A stretch of 64,000 nucleotides of DNA, from positions 930,001-994,000 of the forward strand of contig OZ219890.1 of assembly GCA_964291635.2 (NCBI GenBank), written 5' to 3'. Position 1 is the first letter of the stretch. Every line of letters begins with the position of its first letter. The notes under the pieces are model-generated. The model was not told the origin of the DNA and did not search any database. It was given only the letters and a program-made list of their open reading frames with translations. This DNA is from JAPPHA01 sp964291635. GTDB taxonomy: Bacteria > Pseudomonadota > Alphaproteobacteria > Rhodobacterales > Rhodobacteraceae. Of the stretch, positions 18,790 to 28,201 are shown in pieces. The position numbers and the translations under genes were made by a program.

Positions 18790-19404
18790 ATGAACATGCC
18801 TGACGACACTGTGCGAGGTGAGTCTGCCCGAAGCGGCCAGCAGCACACCGCCTTAGGCAACAAGCTGCGCAAACGCCGCAAAGATCTGGGTCTGACACTG
18901 AAGGAGGTTGCTGGGGCAGCCGGACTTTCGACCAGCTTCATCTCGCAGGTCGAAAAGGGCATTTCCTCGCCGTCCCTAGTCTCTCTGGTATCCCTGAGCA
19001 CGGCGCTGAACACCCCGGTGGGGTTTTTCGTCCAGCAGCCGGACGGTAAGGTCGCTCATACTCAGAGGGGAGAGCGGGCACATTTCCAGACGGGAAACCG
19101 CGCGGCAGGACCGCATCTTGACTATGAACGGATCTCTGCCGATCTTCCGAGCGGAAAAATTCGCGCCTCGATTGTTCACGAACCGCCGGGTCACCGGACC
19201 GAGCAGATGTCGCATTTCGGCGAGGAAATCTATTTCATCCTCAAGGGCTCGCTGGTCGTCGAGGTCGAAGATGAGGTCTACGAGTTGAAAGAGGGCGATT
19301 CGCTCCATTTCGAGAGCACCCGGCGGCATTTGAGCTGGAACCATTCCAGCCATGTCTGCTCCTATCTGCATGTCTGCACGATGGATGTGTATGATTCGGA
19401 CTGA
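18790..19404 (+). CDS. XRE-cupin transcriptional regulator
   Basis: 204-aa two-domain regulator. Residues about 22-80 are an XRE helix-turn-helix (LGNKLRKRRKDLGLTLKEVA and FISQVEKG). Residues about 120-200 are a small-molecule-sensing cupin (HFGEEIYFILKGSLVVEVED and LKEGDSLHFES). This PuuR/SutR-like architecture usually controls a neighbouring amine or amino-acid catabolic locus. It is divergent from the binding protein and hyuB with a 213-bp gap, so it is the obvious candidate regulator for them. Confidence 0.9.
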   Translation: MNMPDDTVRGESARSGQQHTALGNKLRKRRKDLGLTLKEVAGAAGLSTSFISQVEKGISSPSLVSLVSLSTALNTPVGFFVQQPDGKVAHTQRGERAHFQTGNRAAGPHLDYERISADLPSGKIRASIVHEPPGHRTEQMSHFGEEIYFILKGSLVVEVEDEVYELKEGDSLHFESTRRHLSWNHSSHVCSYLHVCTMDVYDSD

Positions 19405-19492
19405 TCGCTGCACCGCTCCTGCTGCCGTCTCCCTGAATGTCAATTCACCTTCATGCCATGGGTGTAAATTCACTATGGCGACGTTATTGGGC

Positions 19493-20389
19493 TCATGCTG
19501 CGAGGACCTGTCGGGTTGGATTTGCGTTGTCATTTGCCGCAAGAGCGTTCCACGCGCGGTCGAACCGGCCTGAGAGGATCAGTGCCCGAAAGGTCATGAT
19601 CGTCTGGCCGCCCTCCATGCTCCATCGCATGCCCGAGCCCTTGAATCTTTTTGTCACGATGCTTTTGTTCGCGGCCTCGACCACACCGCTCCCGATCGGG
19701 AGATTGCGGTCCTTCAGGGCCCGATAGCGCATGCGTAATCTGTTCTTGCGGAAGTATTCCAGTTCCCGCTCCACATCTCCACGGCCACGACCGCATCCGT
19801 CTCGCAGGTAGCGTATAGCCCGGATGACCCGTTCCACCCCGCCGTGTTCGTTCATCAGCACACCGCGCCACTTCTGGAACCAACGGTCCGGATCACGTGC
19901 GGATTGTGCGACGACATGAAGATGTTCGAGTGCGTGCCAGACATCGAGAACCTCCACATGGGGATCCAGCTTCGCAAGGAATTCCCAGTTCGACAGCGCC
20001 CCGTCAGCCGCCGCCACCAGCACCAGGTCCGGCCGCGCCTCCCGGATCCGCGCAACCTCGCTCAAGAGCCGCGCCTTCAGGCTGGTCATGCCCGCCTCCG
20101 GCATGCGTGCCAGGCAAACGCCGGCAAGACGCGTCCCTTCCCTGTCGAAGAAGGATACCGTCCCGCAGGAAGCCTCGCGCCAGCAAGCCTCCGCGCGCCC
20201 ATCCTCGCCCGGACGCATCGGAACCATCACGCCATCCAGAGAAACCGCCGCCGATACCGCCGCGCCCGGAATGCCTTCGGCCTCCCGCACCTGCTCCGTC
20301 ACCGCATCCTCGGCCGCGCTCCAGTGCTCGTGCACCGCACGCACCAGATCCTGCAGCTCACGGCCTATGTCGCGGAGGCCGGGATCCAA
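19493..20389 (-). pseudogene. ISKra4-family transposase, N-terminally truncated
   Basis: 298 residues of an ISKra4-type transposase, including VSLDGVMVPMRPGEDGR, the second acidic region VLVAAADGAL, HALEHLHVVA and the C-terminal GSGVVEAANKSIVTKRFKGS. Intact members are clearly longer at the N-terminus and carry an upstream zinc-ribbon-like region that is missing here. The reading upstream of 20389 degenerates just before an integrase fragment, so the 5' end was lost in a rearrangement. Confidence 0.85.
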
Positions 20390-20514
20390 GGCGACCGCGA
20401 GGGTCCCCTCTTCCGCTCGCTTGAGCGTGACGGCTCGCTGTCAGGGCGCCGCTTCAACCGGCACAGTGCCTAGGAAATGCTTGCAGGGCGTGCCCGGGGA
20501 TCACGGCGCCCGTC

Positions 20515-20685
20515 TGCAATCACTCGTTCCGGGTGACGGGCATCACCGCCTACCTCGAGAACCCGGTGGCGCGTGTCGAGGTGGCGCAGTACCTGGCCGG
20601 GAATGCGAAGACGGAGACCACGAAGCTCAACGACCGGCGGGAAGAGTGCGTCTCGCTCGACGAGATCGAGCGGATAGGGATTTGA
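20515..20685 (+). pseudogene. Tyrosine recombinase C-terminal remnant
   Basis: The plus-strand frame from 20515 reads CNHSFRVTGITAYLENP, then VAQYLAGNAKTETTKLNDRR and SLDEIERIGI before TGA at 20683-20685. This is the C-terminal catalytic end of an XerD-like integrase, with box II HSFRVTGIT and a tail in which the nucleophile Tyr position (TTKLYDRR in relatives) is Asn. Only about 56 codons survive. Confidence 0.8.
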
Positions 20686-20698
20686 AAATCAGATAGGT

Positions 20699-21715
20699 CT
20701 ATTCGGTCAAGCCAGTCAGTCCGGCGATCACGAAGAATACAAGTACATAACCGGCAAATTTGTGCATATAGTAGTAAATTTTGACGCTCCTGTTGGGCAA
20801 AAGAATCTCGTAGTGTTTCTCGTCGAGCCTGATGATCAGCAACATCATGTCAAGGCTGTACCAGAAGCAGTCACCCAGCTTTGCACCACCTTGGAGGCGC
20901 TCACCTTTCAGGAACAGTATTGCCATTCCCAAGTAAGTGAACACGGTCATCCAAGCCAACGCTGTAAAATATCGCCATCCATAGCCATAGCCGATGGTGA
21001 ACTGGAGCAATGACAGGCTCCACCATCTTAATTCACCGGCGCCGAATTCCGCACGTTCACGTTTGCGGCTCGCAAACAGAATGTCGCTTGCCATGCTCTG
21101 ATACCCGGAAACATCCAGAATACGCGCCAACTGCCGATAAGGCTGGGGGGGAATATGTTTGGTCTCGCTCCAGCCAATCAATATACAAATCGCTTCCTCT
21201 ATTGTGGGGCAACTCTTCCCCACTGGCTCTGAATCCGCCGAGCCATTCGTAGGTGAAACCGTTCAACTCCAAGGCACAAGGCCAGCGGTTCTCCGTATCC
21301 TGGAGAGCGCCAACGTTTGTGTTCTGCAGGTCATCCTCGGGAATTAAGACTCCTTGTCGTCCTCCTCGGTATCGTAGTTCTTCCAGCCGACATCGGTTTT
21401 TGTTGTTCCAAGCCGAAGTTCACCGCCAATTTTGGTCCCCGTAAGATCCAGATTCCCCAACATGGCGCCTCTTGCATCGAGATTGGCGTCGATACGAGAA
21501 AAGATCACTTTCACCTCTTCGAATTCGGCCTTTTCGCGCATGAGGAGACTTTTGCCGACGGAGACTGAGTCCATGTCGAGCGTGCCGCGGAACGTTGATC
21601 CGATCATGTTGATCTGCCCGCCGACTTTCGCTCCTCTCAGGATCACTTCTTCGAATTCGGTTTGACCCATCTTTAACATTGTAGTGCGCAACACATTGAT
21701 TTCAAACAGGTAAAT
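20699..21715 (-). pseudogene. Pentapeptide-like repeat membrane protein, frameshifted
   Basis: Decayed gene read in three frames. 21715-21350 gives repeat-rich sequence (VILRGAKVGGQINMIGSTFRG, each repeat about 20 aa; SLLMREKAEFEEVKVIFSRID). After a shift near 21350 it reads VGALQDTENRWPCALELNGF, TYEWLGGF and DLYIDWLERDQTYSP. After a second shift in a run of seven G at about 21143-21149 it continues PQPYRQLARILDVSGY and ends with three membrane helices. The N-terminus is cut off by the neighbouring IS1634 fragment at about 21720. Relatives are large membrane-anchored repeat proteins of unknown function. Confidence 0.7.
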
Positions 21716-21785
21716 TTTTCGAATGGCACTACAAACCGGGTGGGGCGGCCATTCAGGGCCGCCGTCCCGAGTTGCCGGCACCGGT

Positions 21786-22485
21786 TCAGACGATGGTCTT
21801 GGCGAGGTTCCTGGGCGGTGGCGCCAGACCCATTGCCCGGTAGATCTCCGCCTGCTCGGGGGAGGCGGATGCGGTCTTGCGCACATGCAGGGTCCCGCCG
21901 TCACGGCGCCTGAAACTGGTCGTCGTGCGCTGCAATGGCGCGAGCGTCTGGCGCAGCGTCGTCCACCTGTCGTGGAGGTTTGCCGCTTTCATCGGTTTGC
22001 GCAGTGTCCGGACGGCCTGGTAGGCGAGGACCGAGATGAACAGGTGTGCGTCGGCGCGCCCCTGTTTGTGATGGAAGATCGGACGCAGGCCGAGCTTGGA
22101 TTTCAACGAGCGGAACACGGCTTCGGCATCGGTGAGGGTGGCGTAGGTCTGCCACATGGTTTCGGCCGGCCAGTCGAGGATGTTGCTGCGCAGGCAGTAG
22201 ACCCCGGGATGGGTCAGCATGGAGTTGTCGACGGGCTTGAGGTTCCAGGTGACGGCGGTTGCCCTGGTCCCTGTGCTGTCGGGGGTGACGGTGATTTCGT
22301 AGTGCCGGGCGACCCGGGCGTTTTCCTTTGCGAGCCGGCCGATCCGGCGCTGGATGTAGTCGAGCTTCTTGCGGGTCTTGGGGCGTGAAAGACCGTCATG
22401 CAGTTTCGTCAGTTCATCTTCGAGACGTGTCCTGAACCGATCGATGATGCCGCGTTCCCTTTCCGACCGGGCTTCGGAACAGCAC
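21786..22485 (-). pseudogene. IS1634-type transposase, C-terminal fragment
   Basis: The frame ending at 21786 carries the C-terminal half of an IS4/IS1634-like DDE transposase: GLSRPKTRKKLDYIQRRIGR, GVYCLRSNILDW, the YREK-like region TLTDAEAVFRSLKSKLGLRP, and FHHKQGRADAHLFISVLAYQ. Upstream of about 22485 the frame enters the Tn3 transposase on the opposite strand, so the N-terminal half is gone. It differs in sequence from the copies at 14.3 and 56-60 kb. Confidence 0.82.
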
Positions 22486-22492
22486 CATTGCC

Positions 22493-24540
22493 ATGTTCGA
22501 GCGCCTGACCGGTCTGATCTTCTCCCGATCCCGCAACCGGCAGGATCAGAACTGGGGCTCGGGAAAGGCGCGCGCCGGAAAGTTGATTCAGCTGTTCGGA
22601 GAGACGATCGACACCATGCACAGGGCCATCGAACTGGGGCAGGATCCGTTTGCAGCCCTCGACACGGAAATCGGCTGGCGCAAGCTCCTGGAACGAAGGA
22701 CGGAGATTGCCGAAGTCGGTGAATTGGCGACAAGCGATCCCTTGTCGCTCGCATCCGAACGCTACACCTACATGCGCAAGTTCGCGCCGGCCTTTCTCGA
22801 GGCATTCGAGTTCAATACACTGGAGGCAGGTGAAGAACTGCAGGCCACGATCGCCCTTCTCCGGGATCACAACCGCAGCGGCAAGAGAAAGCTGCCTGAC
22901 GATTTGCCCATGCCCTTCCCTGGGAAGCACTGGCGATCCCTGATCTTCGAAGACGGCCAACCCAAACGCCGGGTCTTTGAGACCGCCGTCATCGCCACCT
23001 TGCGTGACCGGTTGCGCGCTGGCGATGTCTGGGGCGAGGGCAGCCGGGACTATCGGCGCTTCGACAGCTATCTCATGCCACGAGACAAGGCCGAACCAGT
23101 GTTGAAGGATACCGGCTTCGAAACCTGTTTCGACACGTGGATCGAGGGGTGTCGAAAGCGTATGACGGATCGGCTCGATCACGTCGACGCTGCATTGAAG
23201 CACGGCCGTCTGTCCGGTGTCCGGATCAAGCGCGGTTGCCTGAAGATCACACCTCATGACGCGGTGACGCCGGCAGCGGCCCTGCGCCTGGACCGCGCCA
23301 TCGACGCCGTCATGCCACGCATTCGCATCACCGAACTGCTCTGGGAGGTCAACGCGCGTACGGGCTTCCTCGACGCCTTTGTCGATCTTCGATCCGGAGG
23401 GAAACACCCCGAGCCCGCCGCCATACTCGCGGCGATCCTCGCCGGCGCCGTCAACCTGGGGCTTGAGCGGATAGCTTATGCCTCCTCCCGGCTCACCCAT
23501 GCCCAACTGATCTGGGCACAGACCTGGTATCTTCGCTCGGAAACCTGTTCTGACGCGCTCGCCCGGATCATTGACGCCCATCACGATCTGCCATTCGCGC
23601 AGAACTGGGGAGAGGCAGAGCGAACATCGTCCGACGGGCAGTTCTTCTCCGCCTATCGAGGCGGCGGAATGATCAACGCCAAGTACGGTCCCGATCCGGG
23701 ATTGAAGATCTACTCGTTCCTGTCCGGCCAATACGGTGCGTTCCATTCATCCGTGATCGGCGCAACGGTGGGCGAAGCACCCTTCGTTCTTGACGGGATC
23801 GTCGGCAATCCAACCACATTCAATCCGCTGATCCATTATGCCGATACCGGCGGCGTATCAGATCATGTCTTCGCGCTCTTCCACCTGCTGTGCCTGGTAT
23901 TCGCACCGCGGCTTCGCGATTTCCCGAAGCGCCGCCTGGGGTAATTCGGCTCACCGAAGCAATGGCCGACGCTGGCACCGATGATGGGAAGGCCCATGAA
24001 CGAGGAAGTCATTCGACAGCACTGGGGTGACGTGTTGCGGCTTGCCGCAAGTATCCGGGACGGGTCCCTGAAACCGTCCTCAATTCTGCGCAAGCTCGGC
24101 GCGTACCGGCAGCAAAACCGGTTGTATCTCGCGCTCGGCGAGATCGGCAGGATCGAGCGATCGTTGTTCATGCTCGACTGGATCGAAAACCGTAACCTCC
24201 GCATGGAATGCCAGGCCGGCCTCAACAAGGGTGAATCCCGTCACTCTCTCGCTCGGGCCTTCTTCGCCCACTCGCAGGCCGCATCCATGATCGATCGGAT
24301 GCAGCGCAGCAGAAACGCGCCATGGCTCTCAACCTTGTCATTGCCGCCATCATATTCTGGAACACGCTCTACATGGACAAGGCGACAGACTATCTCGGAA
24401 AGACCGGCCAGATGCCCGATCCAGGCCTGTTGCCTTTCACCTCACCTCTCGGCTGGGAGTAAATCAACGTGACAGGCAACTTTGACTGGCATTCTGATGC
24501 GGCTGAGCGCAAAATCGCGCGTCCATTGTACCTCAGCTTG
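22493..24540 (+). pseudogene. Tn3-family transposase, N-truncated and interrupted
   Basis: Large Tn3 transposase fragment. Catalytic acids are visible: ERTSSDGQFF (first Asp), HYADTGGVSDHVFALFHLL (second Asp) and RIERSLFMLDWIENR (Glu). A TAA at about 23942 interrupts the frame between RRLG and FGSPKQWPTLAP. After a further shift near 24280 another frame gives ALNLVIAAIIFWNTLYMDKA and TSPLGWE, the normal C-terminus. The N-terminal roughly 450 residues are missing. A separate, unconnected Tn3 N-terminal piece lies at 51455-51805. Confidence 0.88.
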
Positions 24541-25176
24541 AGCAGAAAATGGGCCGCCTGAGCCAGAAAACCGGGTGTTCGCGCGATGTTCTTCCTTAAC
24601 GTGGTTCTACGCACAAACTACACGATGGGGCCTATAGGTGAAGCAGGCGTCCATCCGGTTGCGCTAGGTCATTTCGACGCGGCAGAAACTCCCGTGTTAG
24701 GAACTCGTGAAATCTTGCATTCTGTTGGTCCTCGGCCAGTACACTGTCACCCCTACGCTGTGACATATTCTAGGTCCAGTGGCCCGTAAGTGCTGATGGT
24801 TCGCGATCTGTCGATGCGTCGGATTCCTAGTCTACGGACACCGCAAGCTGGGTCATCGCTTTAACGCGCCTGCTCCGGCCGACAGTCCGCAGGTGTTCCG
24901 TCGGGCCGTGTCGGTTCGGAAAAGCTGGAGCGGCCAATTCCGCAGTGCGCTCTGGTTCGCCATGTTCGCGCCGACCGCGCCGACCACACCAGTGGGCTTG
25001 TCGGTTCCATGACTACGCCCAATGGTCACGTTGGCCATAACGCTCGATCCACACCTGGCGCAGGACTCGACCAGTGCATCATCGGCGCCGATCGCCACGG
25101 CAACGGGGCCAAGATCCTTGGCCGCAAGCGCGGCCGAGCGCCCACTTTCACCATACGTATGGCCGGCCGGCAGCGG
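24541..25176. other. Stretch with no recognised gene
   Basis: The end of the Tn3 remnant is followed by about 600 bp without a convincing ORF. A minus-strand frame at about 25165-24853 looks protein-like (SAALAAKDLGPVAVAIGADD) but has no start and no family I can name; it may be a gene fragment. Read as scar DNA up to the HigBA pair. Confidence 0.35.
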
Positions 25177-25482
25177 TCAGCCCGCGACGTGCAGGTCCTT
25201 GTCGGCGTCGAGGGTCGGCAGCCGGGCGATCGCCGCGCCGTTCTTCCGCTCCGCGCTCCGCAGCTCGTAGAGCTTCTGGAGGTTGAGCCAGAACTCGCCC
25301 GACGTCCCGAAGAAACGCCCCAGGCGCAACGCCGTGTCGCCGGTGACCGAGCGCCGGCCGTTAAGAATCTCGGTGATGCGGTTCACCGGCACCTCGATGC
25401 GCCGCGCAAGCTCCGCCGCGCTCATCCCCAGCGCATCGAGATCCTCGCGCAGCGTCTCGCCCGGATGGATTGGCTCGCGCAT
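25177..25482 (-). CDS. higA: HigA-family antitoxin
   Basis: 101-aa helix-turn-helix antitoxin of the HigA/VapI type. It opens MREPIHPGETLREDLDALGM and has the XRE recognition region ELARRIEVPVNRITEILNGR and FGTSGEFWLNLQ. ATG 25482 is preferred to the upstream codon because GAGAGGAGG sits 6-7 bases before it. It starts 13 bp after the toxin stop. Toxin-first order is normal for HigBA. It should repress its own operon. Confidence 0.9.
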   Translation of the reverse strand: MREPIHPGETLREDLDALGMSAAELARRIEVPVNRITEILNGRRSVTGDTALRLGRFFGTSGEFWLNLQKLYELRSAERKNGAAIARLPTLDADKDLHVAG

Positions 25483-25495
25483 GACGTGCCTCCTC

Positions 25496-25777
25496 TCAAT
25501 GGTAGTCAACGATTTCCACCCCGGTCGGGCCGGGGCTGCCCTCGGGCCATTCGAAGCAGATCCGCCATTGGTCGTTGATGCGGATGCTCCACTGCCCCTT
25601 GCGCCGGCCCTTGAGCGCTTCGAGACGGTTGCCGGGGCGCGCCAGGTCCCCGAGTCCGGTGGCCGCGTCGAGCTGGTCGAGCTTGCGCGAGGCGGTCCGC
25701 GCGAAACCGGAGAAGGCCGCGATCCGGCGCCCGCGATAGAACGCCTCGGTCTTCCTGTCCCTAAAGCCGACGATCAC
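25496..25777 (-). CDS. higB: HigB/RelE-family toxin
   Basis: 93-aa ribosome-dependent mRNA endonuclease toxin. Starting at GTG 25777 gives VIVGFRDRKTEAFYRGRR, the typical HigB N-terminus; the ORF itself is open 47 codons further upstream without conserved sequence. Conserved later parts are ARTASRKLDQLDAA, GNRLEALKG and QWSIRINDQWRICFEW. Paired with HigA directly downstream. Confidence 0.88.
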   Translation of the reverse strand: MIVGFRDRKTEAFYRGRRIAAFSGFARTASRKLDQLDAATGLGDLARPGNRLEALKGRRKGQWSIRINDQWRICFEWPEGSPGPTGVEIVDYH

Positions 25778-26204
25778 GGCGCATCCGATCCCCTGACAAC
25801 GGCTACGCGGTTTCCACCGTAGCGGCCCTATCCGCATTACGTCAAGCATAACGCTCGTTGTCGGCGCCACACCGCCGTGCGCGCGCTCCCGCATCCTCCA
25901 CACGCCGACCGTGATCACCGACCGCAGGTCCGGTCCCGATCCTCGGGTCTGTTCCGAATGAGTGCTAAATCGTACGGCAAGAACAGTGGTGCCAATAGAA
26001 GAGACTGAAAGGAAAGGCCATTTTTCGATTGTTTTTACCGTTGCGTATCACGAACGGAGGTTTGTGGAGTTGTGTCAATATCAGCTCTCGGGTGCTGGAT
26101 TCATGTATCTTTACCCGTTTCTCATTGAATTTCTCGCAAACGGGAATGTCATTGCCGGTTGACAAATCCTTGGCGTACTTTCCTGCACTCATCCGTAAGC
26201 GACC
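25778..26204. other. AT-richer spacer, no gene recognised
   Basis: About 430 bp between HigB and the resolvase fragment. It includes the presumed HigBA promoter. The part from 25960 to 26200 is clearly more AT-rich than its surroundings and has no convincing ORF. Confidence 0.35.
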
Positions 26205-26690
26205 CGGATTGCGGCCGGCGTGAACGAAGATCAGATCTACTCCGATAAGGCGCCAGGAGAGAAGAATGAACGCCCGGGATTGCAGGCCGGCCTGAAAGCC
26301 CTGCGGAACGGTGATGTCCTGGCGGTCTGGAAACTGGATCGCATGGGCCGGAGCCTGAGCCATCTCGTGAAAACGGTAACGTCGCTTTCCGATCGCGACA
26401 TCGGCTTGAAGGCACTCACGGGCTGGGGTGCACAGATTGACACGACAACAGCTGCTGGCCGGTTGTCGTTCGGTATCTTTGCCGCGTTGGCCGAGTTTGA
26501 GAACGAACTCATCCGGGAACGCACCATGGCGGGATTGGAGGCCGCGCGCGCCCGTGGTCGCAAGGGTGGCCGGAAATTCGCCCTGACGAAATCCCAGGTG
26601 CGCATGGCCCAGGCTGCCATGGCAAAGCGTGACACGCCGGTTTCCGAATTGAGCAAGCAATTGCCTTCGTCCAGTTGCAGAGCGCCATGA
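26205..26690 (+). pseudogene. Serine resolvase (Tn3-type), truncated at both ends
   Basis: The frame has the resolvase core from about residue 45 onward: DKAPGEKNERPGLQ, VLAVWKLDRMGRSLSHL with the two active-site Arg residues, and FAALAEFENELIRERTMAGL. The first roughly 40 residues with the nucleophilic Ser are absent. The DNA-binding HTH is cut short (PVSELSKQLPSSS then stop). It may be the partner of the Tn3 transposase remnant 1.7 kb upstream. Confidence 0.85.
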
Positions 26691-26791
26691 AAAGAGAAAT
26701 AACCGGACAAGACTTAACGCCCGAGGAATACGGGGCCGTTTCACTGGAATGGATAAAACGCAGGGCCGATGCAAGGAAAGAAAAGCCGTAA
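26687..26791 (+). CDS. Possible 34-aa basic peptide
   Basis: ATG at 26687 overlaps the resolvase stop by 4 bp and opens a short ORF ending at TAA 26789-26791. It contains EITGQDLTPEEYGAVSLEWI and is rich in Lys/Arg/Glu. No clear ribosome site and no family known to me; it could equally be a leftover of the resolvase-linked cargo. Confidence 0.25.
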   Translation: MKREITGQDLTPEEYGAVSLEWIKRRADARKEKP

Positions 26792-26952
26792 TCGTCGTCC
26801 GTTGGGTTACGACCTACCGCCTCTTGCCAGAGCTATTCCAAATACTGATCGGCCCATGTCCGACAAATAACCCCTTCAATGGCCTTAGCCCAACATAGGT
26901 CCCGATTCCGCCATAGGATTTTGCGCCTTTGGTTTCTTGATTCCGTTTTTCT

Positions 26953-27081
26953 TCATCCAGTTTGAGAGGTTGGAGGTAAAGTCTGCGCGGTAGCGCGACC
27001 AAACGCCCATCCTCCGACAATCAAAATACCACCGACAACCACACCGACAAAAATTGGCTCGCCAATTCTATCTAATGACAT
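26953..27081 (-). CDS. Possible 42-aa single-pass membrane peptide
   Basis: Minus-strand ATG 27081 opens an ORF with a clear hydrophobic stretch (EPIFVGVVVGGILIVGGWAF) followed by a short polar tail, stop at 26953-26955. Upstream signals are weak (AAGTGAGTG). It lies 195 bp beyond the last nuclease gene of the transfer operon on the same strand, so it could be a small downstream member. The remaining DNA from 26792 to 27276 shows nothing else. Confidence 0.3.
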   Translation of the reverse strand: MSLDRIGEPIFVGVVVGGILIVGGWAFGRATAQTLPPTSQTG

Positions 27082-27276
27082 CACTCACTTGCCTAGCCAA
27101 ACAGGGCCGCCGGCCTCGGATGGGTGTGGAGGGTTCCGGCAATTACCTCGGCGACCTTGTGGGGCGGTACGTCGGGCACGTCCTGGTATGTCGCCCGGTG
27201 TCTGGCATCTCCCGATCCCCTGTTGTGGACGCAACGCGGGCAGGACCGTGGTGAGAACCAATCCCGCTATCGGTTT

Positions 27277-27969
27277 TCATGGGAGGCGTTCGCCCCGACG
27301 CCACTTCCAGGGCTCGACCAACTCGCCGCGCCACACGCCGCGCTTCTCCGTCCGGGCGTTGGCCTCTTCGGATACATAGGCCCGCGAGTAGGCCCGGTAG
27401 GCCAAGGCCCAACCCTCGGCCACCATCCATGCGTTAAGATCTTCGCCCCGGACCCGGCAGACAGATATAACCCGTCCATAGCGATCCCGATCGCGTGACT
27501 CGCACGAGACGGGGCCGTTGCCGATCCTGCCCTTCAGCGCACGGGTTGCCTCCCGGCCGCACGCCCAGAACTTCCCCCCGGCCCGGCAGCTCTGCTTCTG
27601 CTCCGGAGCGTCGATGCCATGCAGGCGAATCCGCGTGCCGCTGAGGTCGAGCGTGTCGCCGTCAATCACGCGGGCAGAACCGGTCAGGGTTTCAGGACCC
27701 CGGGTCTCCGGCCGGGCATCGGCAAGATTTCCGGCGTCAGTGACCCTGTCTCCAATCAGTTGGAACCAGTTACCAAGCGCATCGGTCTGCCTGCCAATCC
27801 AGAACGCGCCATACGCGATATCGGCCCGAAATTCGCTCCATGTCGCCGGAATCATCGTGCCCGCCCCAACCCCGAGTGCGAACAGTACAAGCGCCTGCGT
27901 CGAGCGCTTCACCAAATACCGCCGCCGCCAACGCCCTCGCCGGTAAGATTGTCGACCAATAAGACGCAT
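27277..27969 (-). CDS. SNase-like (thermonuclease) protein, membrane-anchored
   Basis: 230-aa protein: a hydrophobic segment at residues about 24-43 (ALVLFALGVGAGTMIPATW) followed by a staphylococcal nuclease domain from about 100 to 220. Active-site signature is complete: VIDGDT, RIRLHGIDAPE (Arg, Asp, Glu) and DRDRYGR (second Arg). Paired Cys residues (KQSC, WACG, SCES, SVCR) suggest disulfides outside the cytoplasm. ATG 27969 is preferred over the upstream ATG. Last of three consecutive SNase genes at the 3' end of the Trb/Pil operon; 232 bp separate it from the next one upstream. Conjugative plasmids can carry SNase-like proteins (for example IncP ParB), but three is unusual. Confidence 0.85.
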   Translation of the reverse strand: MRLIGRQSYRRGRWRRRYLVKRSTQALVLFALGVGAGTMIPATWSEFRADIAYGAFWIGRQTDALGNWFQLIGDRVTDAGNLADARPETRGPETLTGSARVIDGDTLDLSGTRIRLHGIDAPEQKQSCRAGGKFWACGREATRALKGRIGNGPVSCESRDRDRYGRVISVCRVRGEDLNAWMVAEGWALAYRAYSRAYVSEEANARTEKRGVWRGELVEPWKWRRGERLP

Positions 27970-28201
27970 TCTCAAGCCTTTCGCGGGCAAATGCCCGTGC
28001 ATTTTGTGCTCAGCAGCACGAGAGAGCGATTCCCGGGCGCGGATCCCGGCCTGAAACCGCCGAATTCAGGCCAGTTCGGAGTGTTTGTCTGTCGGAAAAC
28101 AAACAATGTCGCCGGGCGTATGAAATTCTGGCTCAGCATTCGCCGATGACACGATTTGGCCTCACGAAAGCCCATCTCTTCCACTGCGTCGGTGAGACAG
28201 G

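Noticed and set aside
22409..23746. 445-codon minus-strand ORF
   Set aside because: Antisense to the Tn3 transposase fragment with visible DDE residues.
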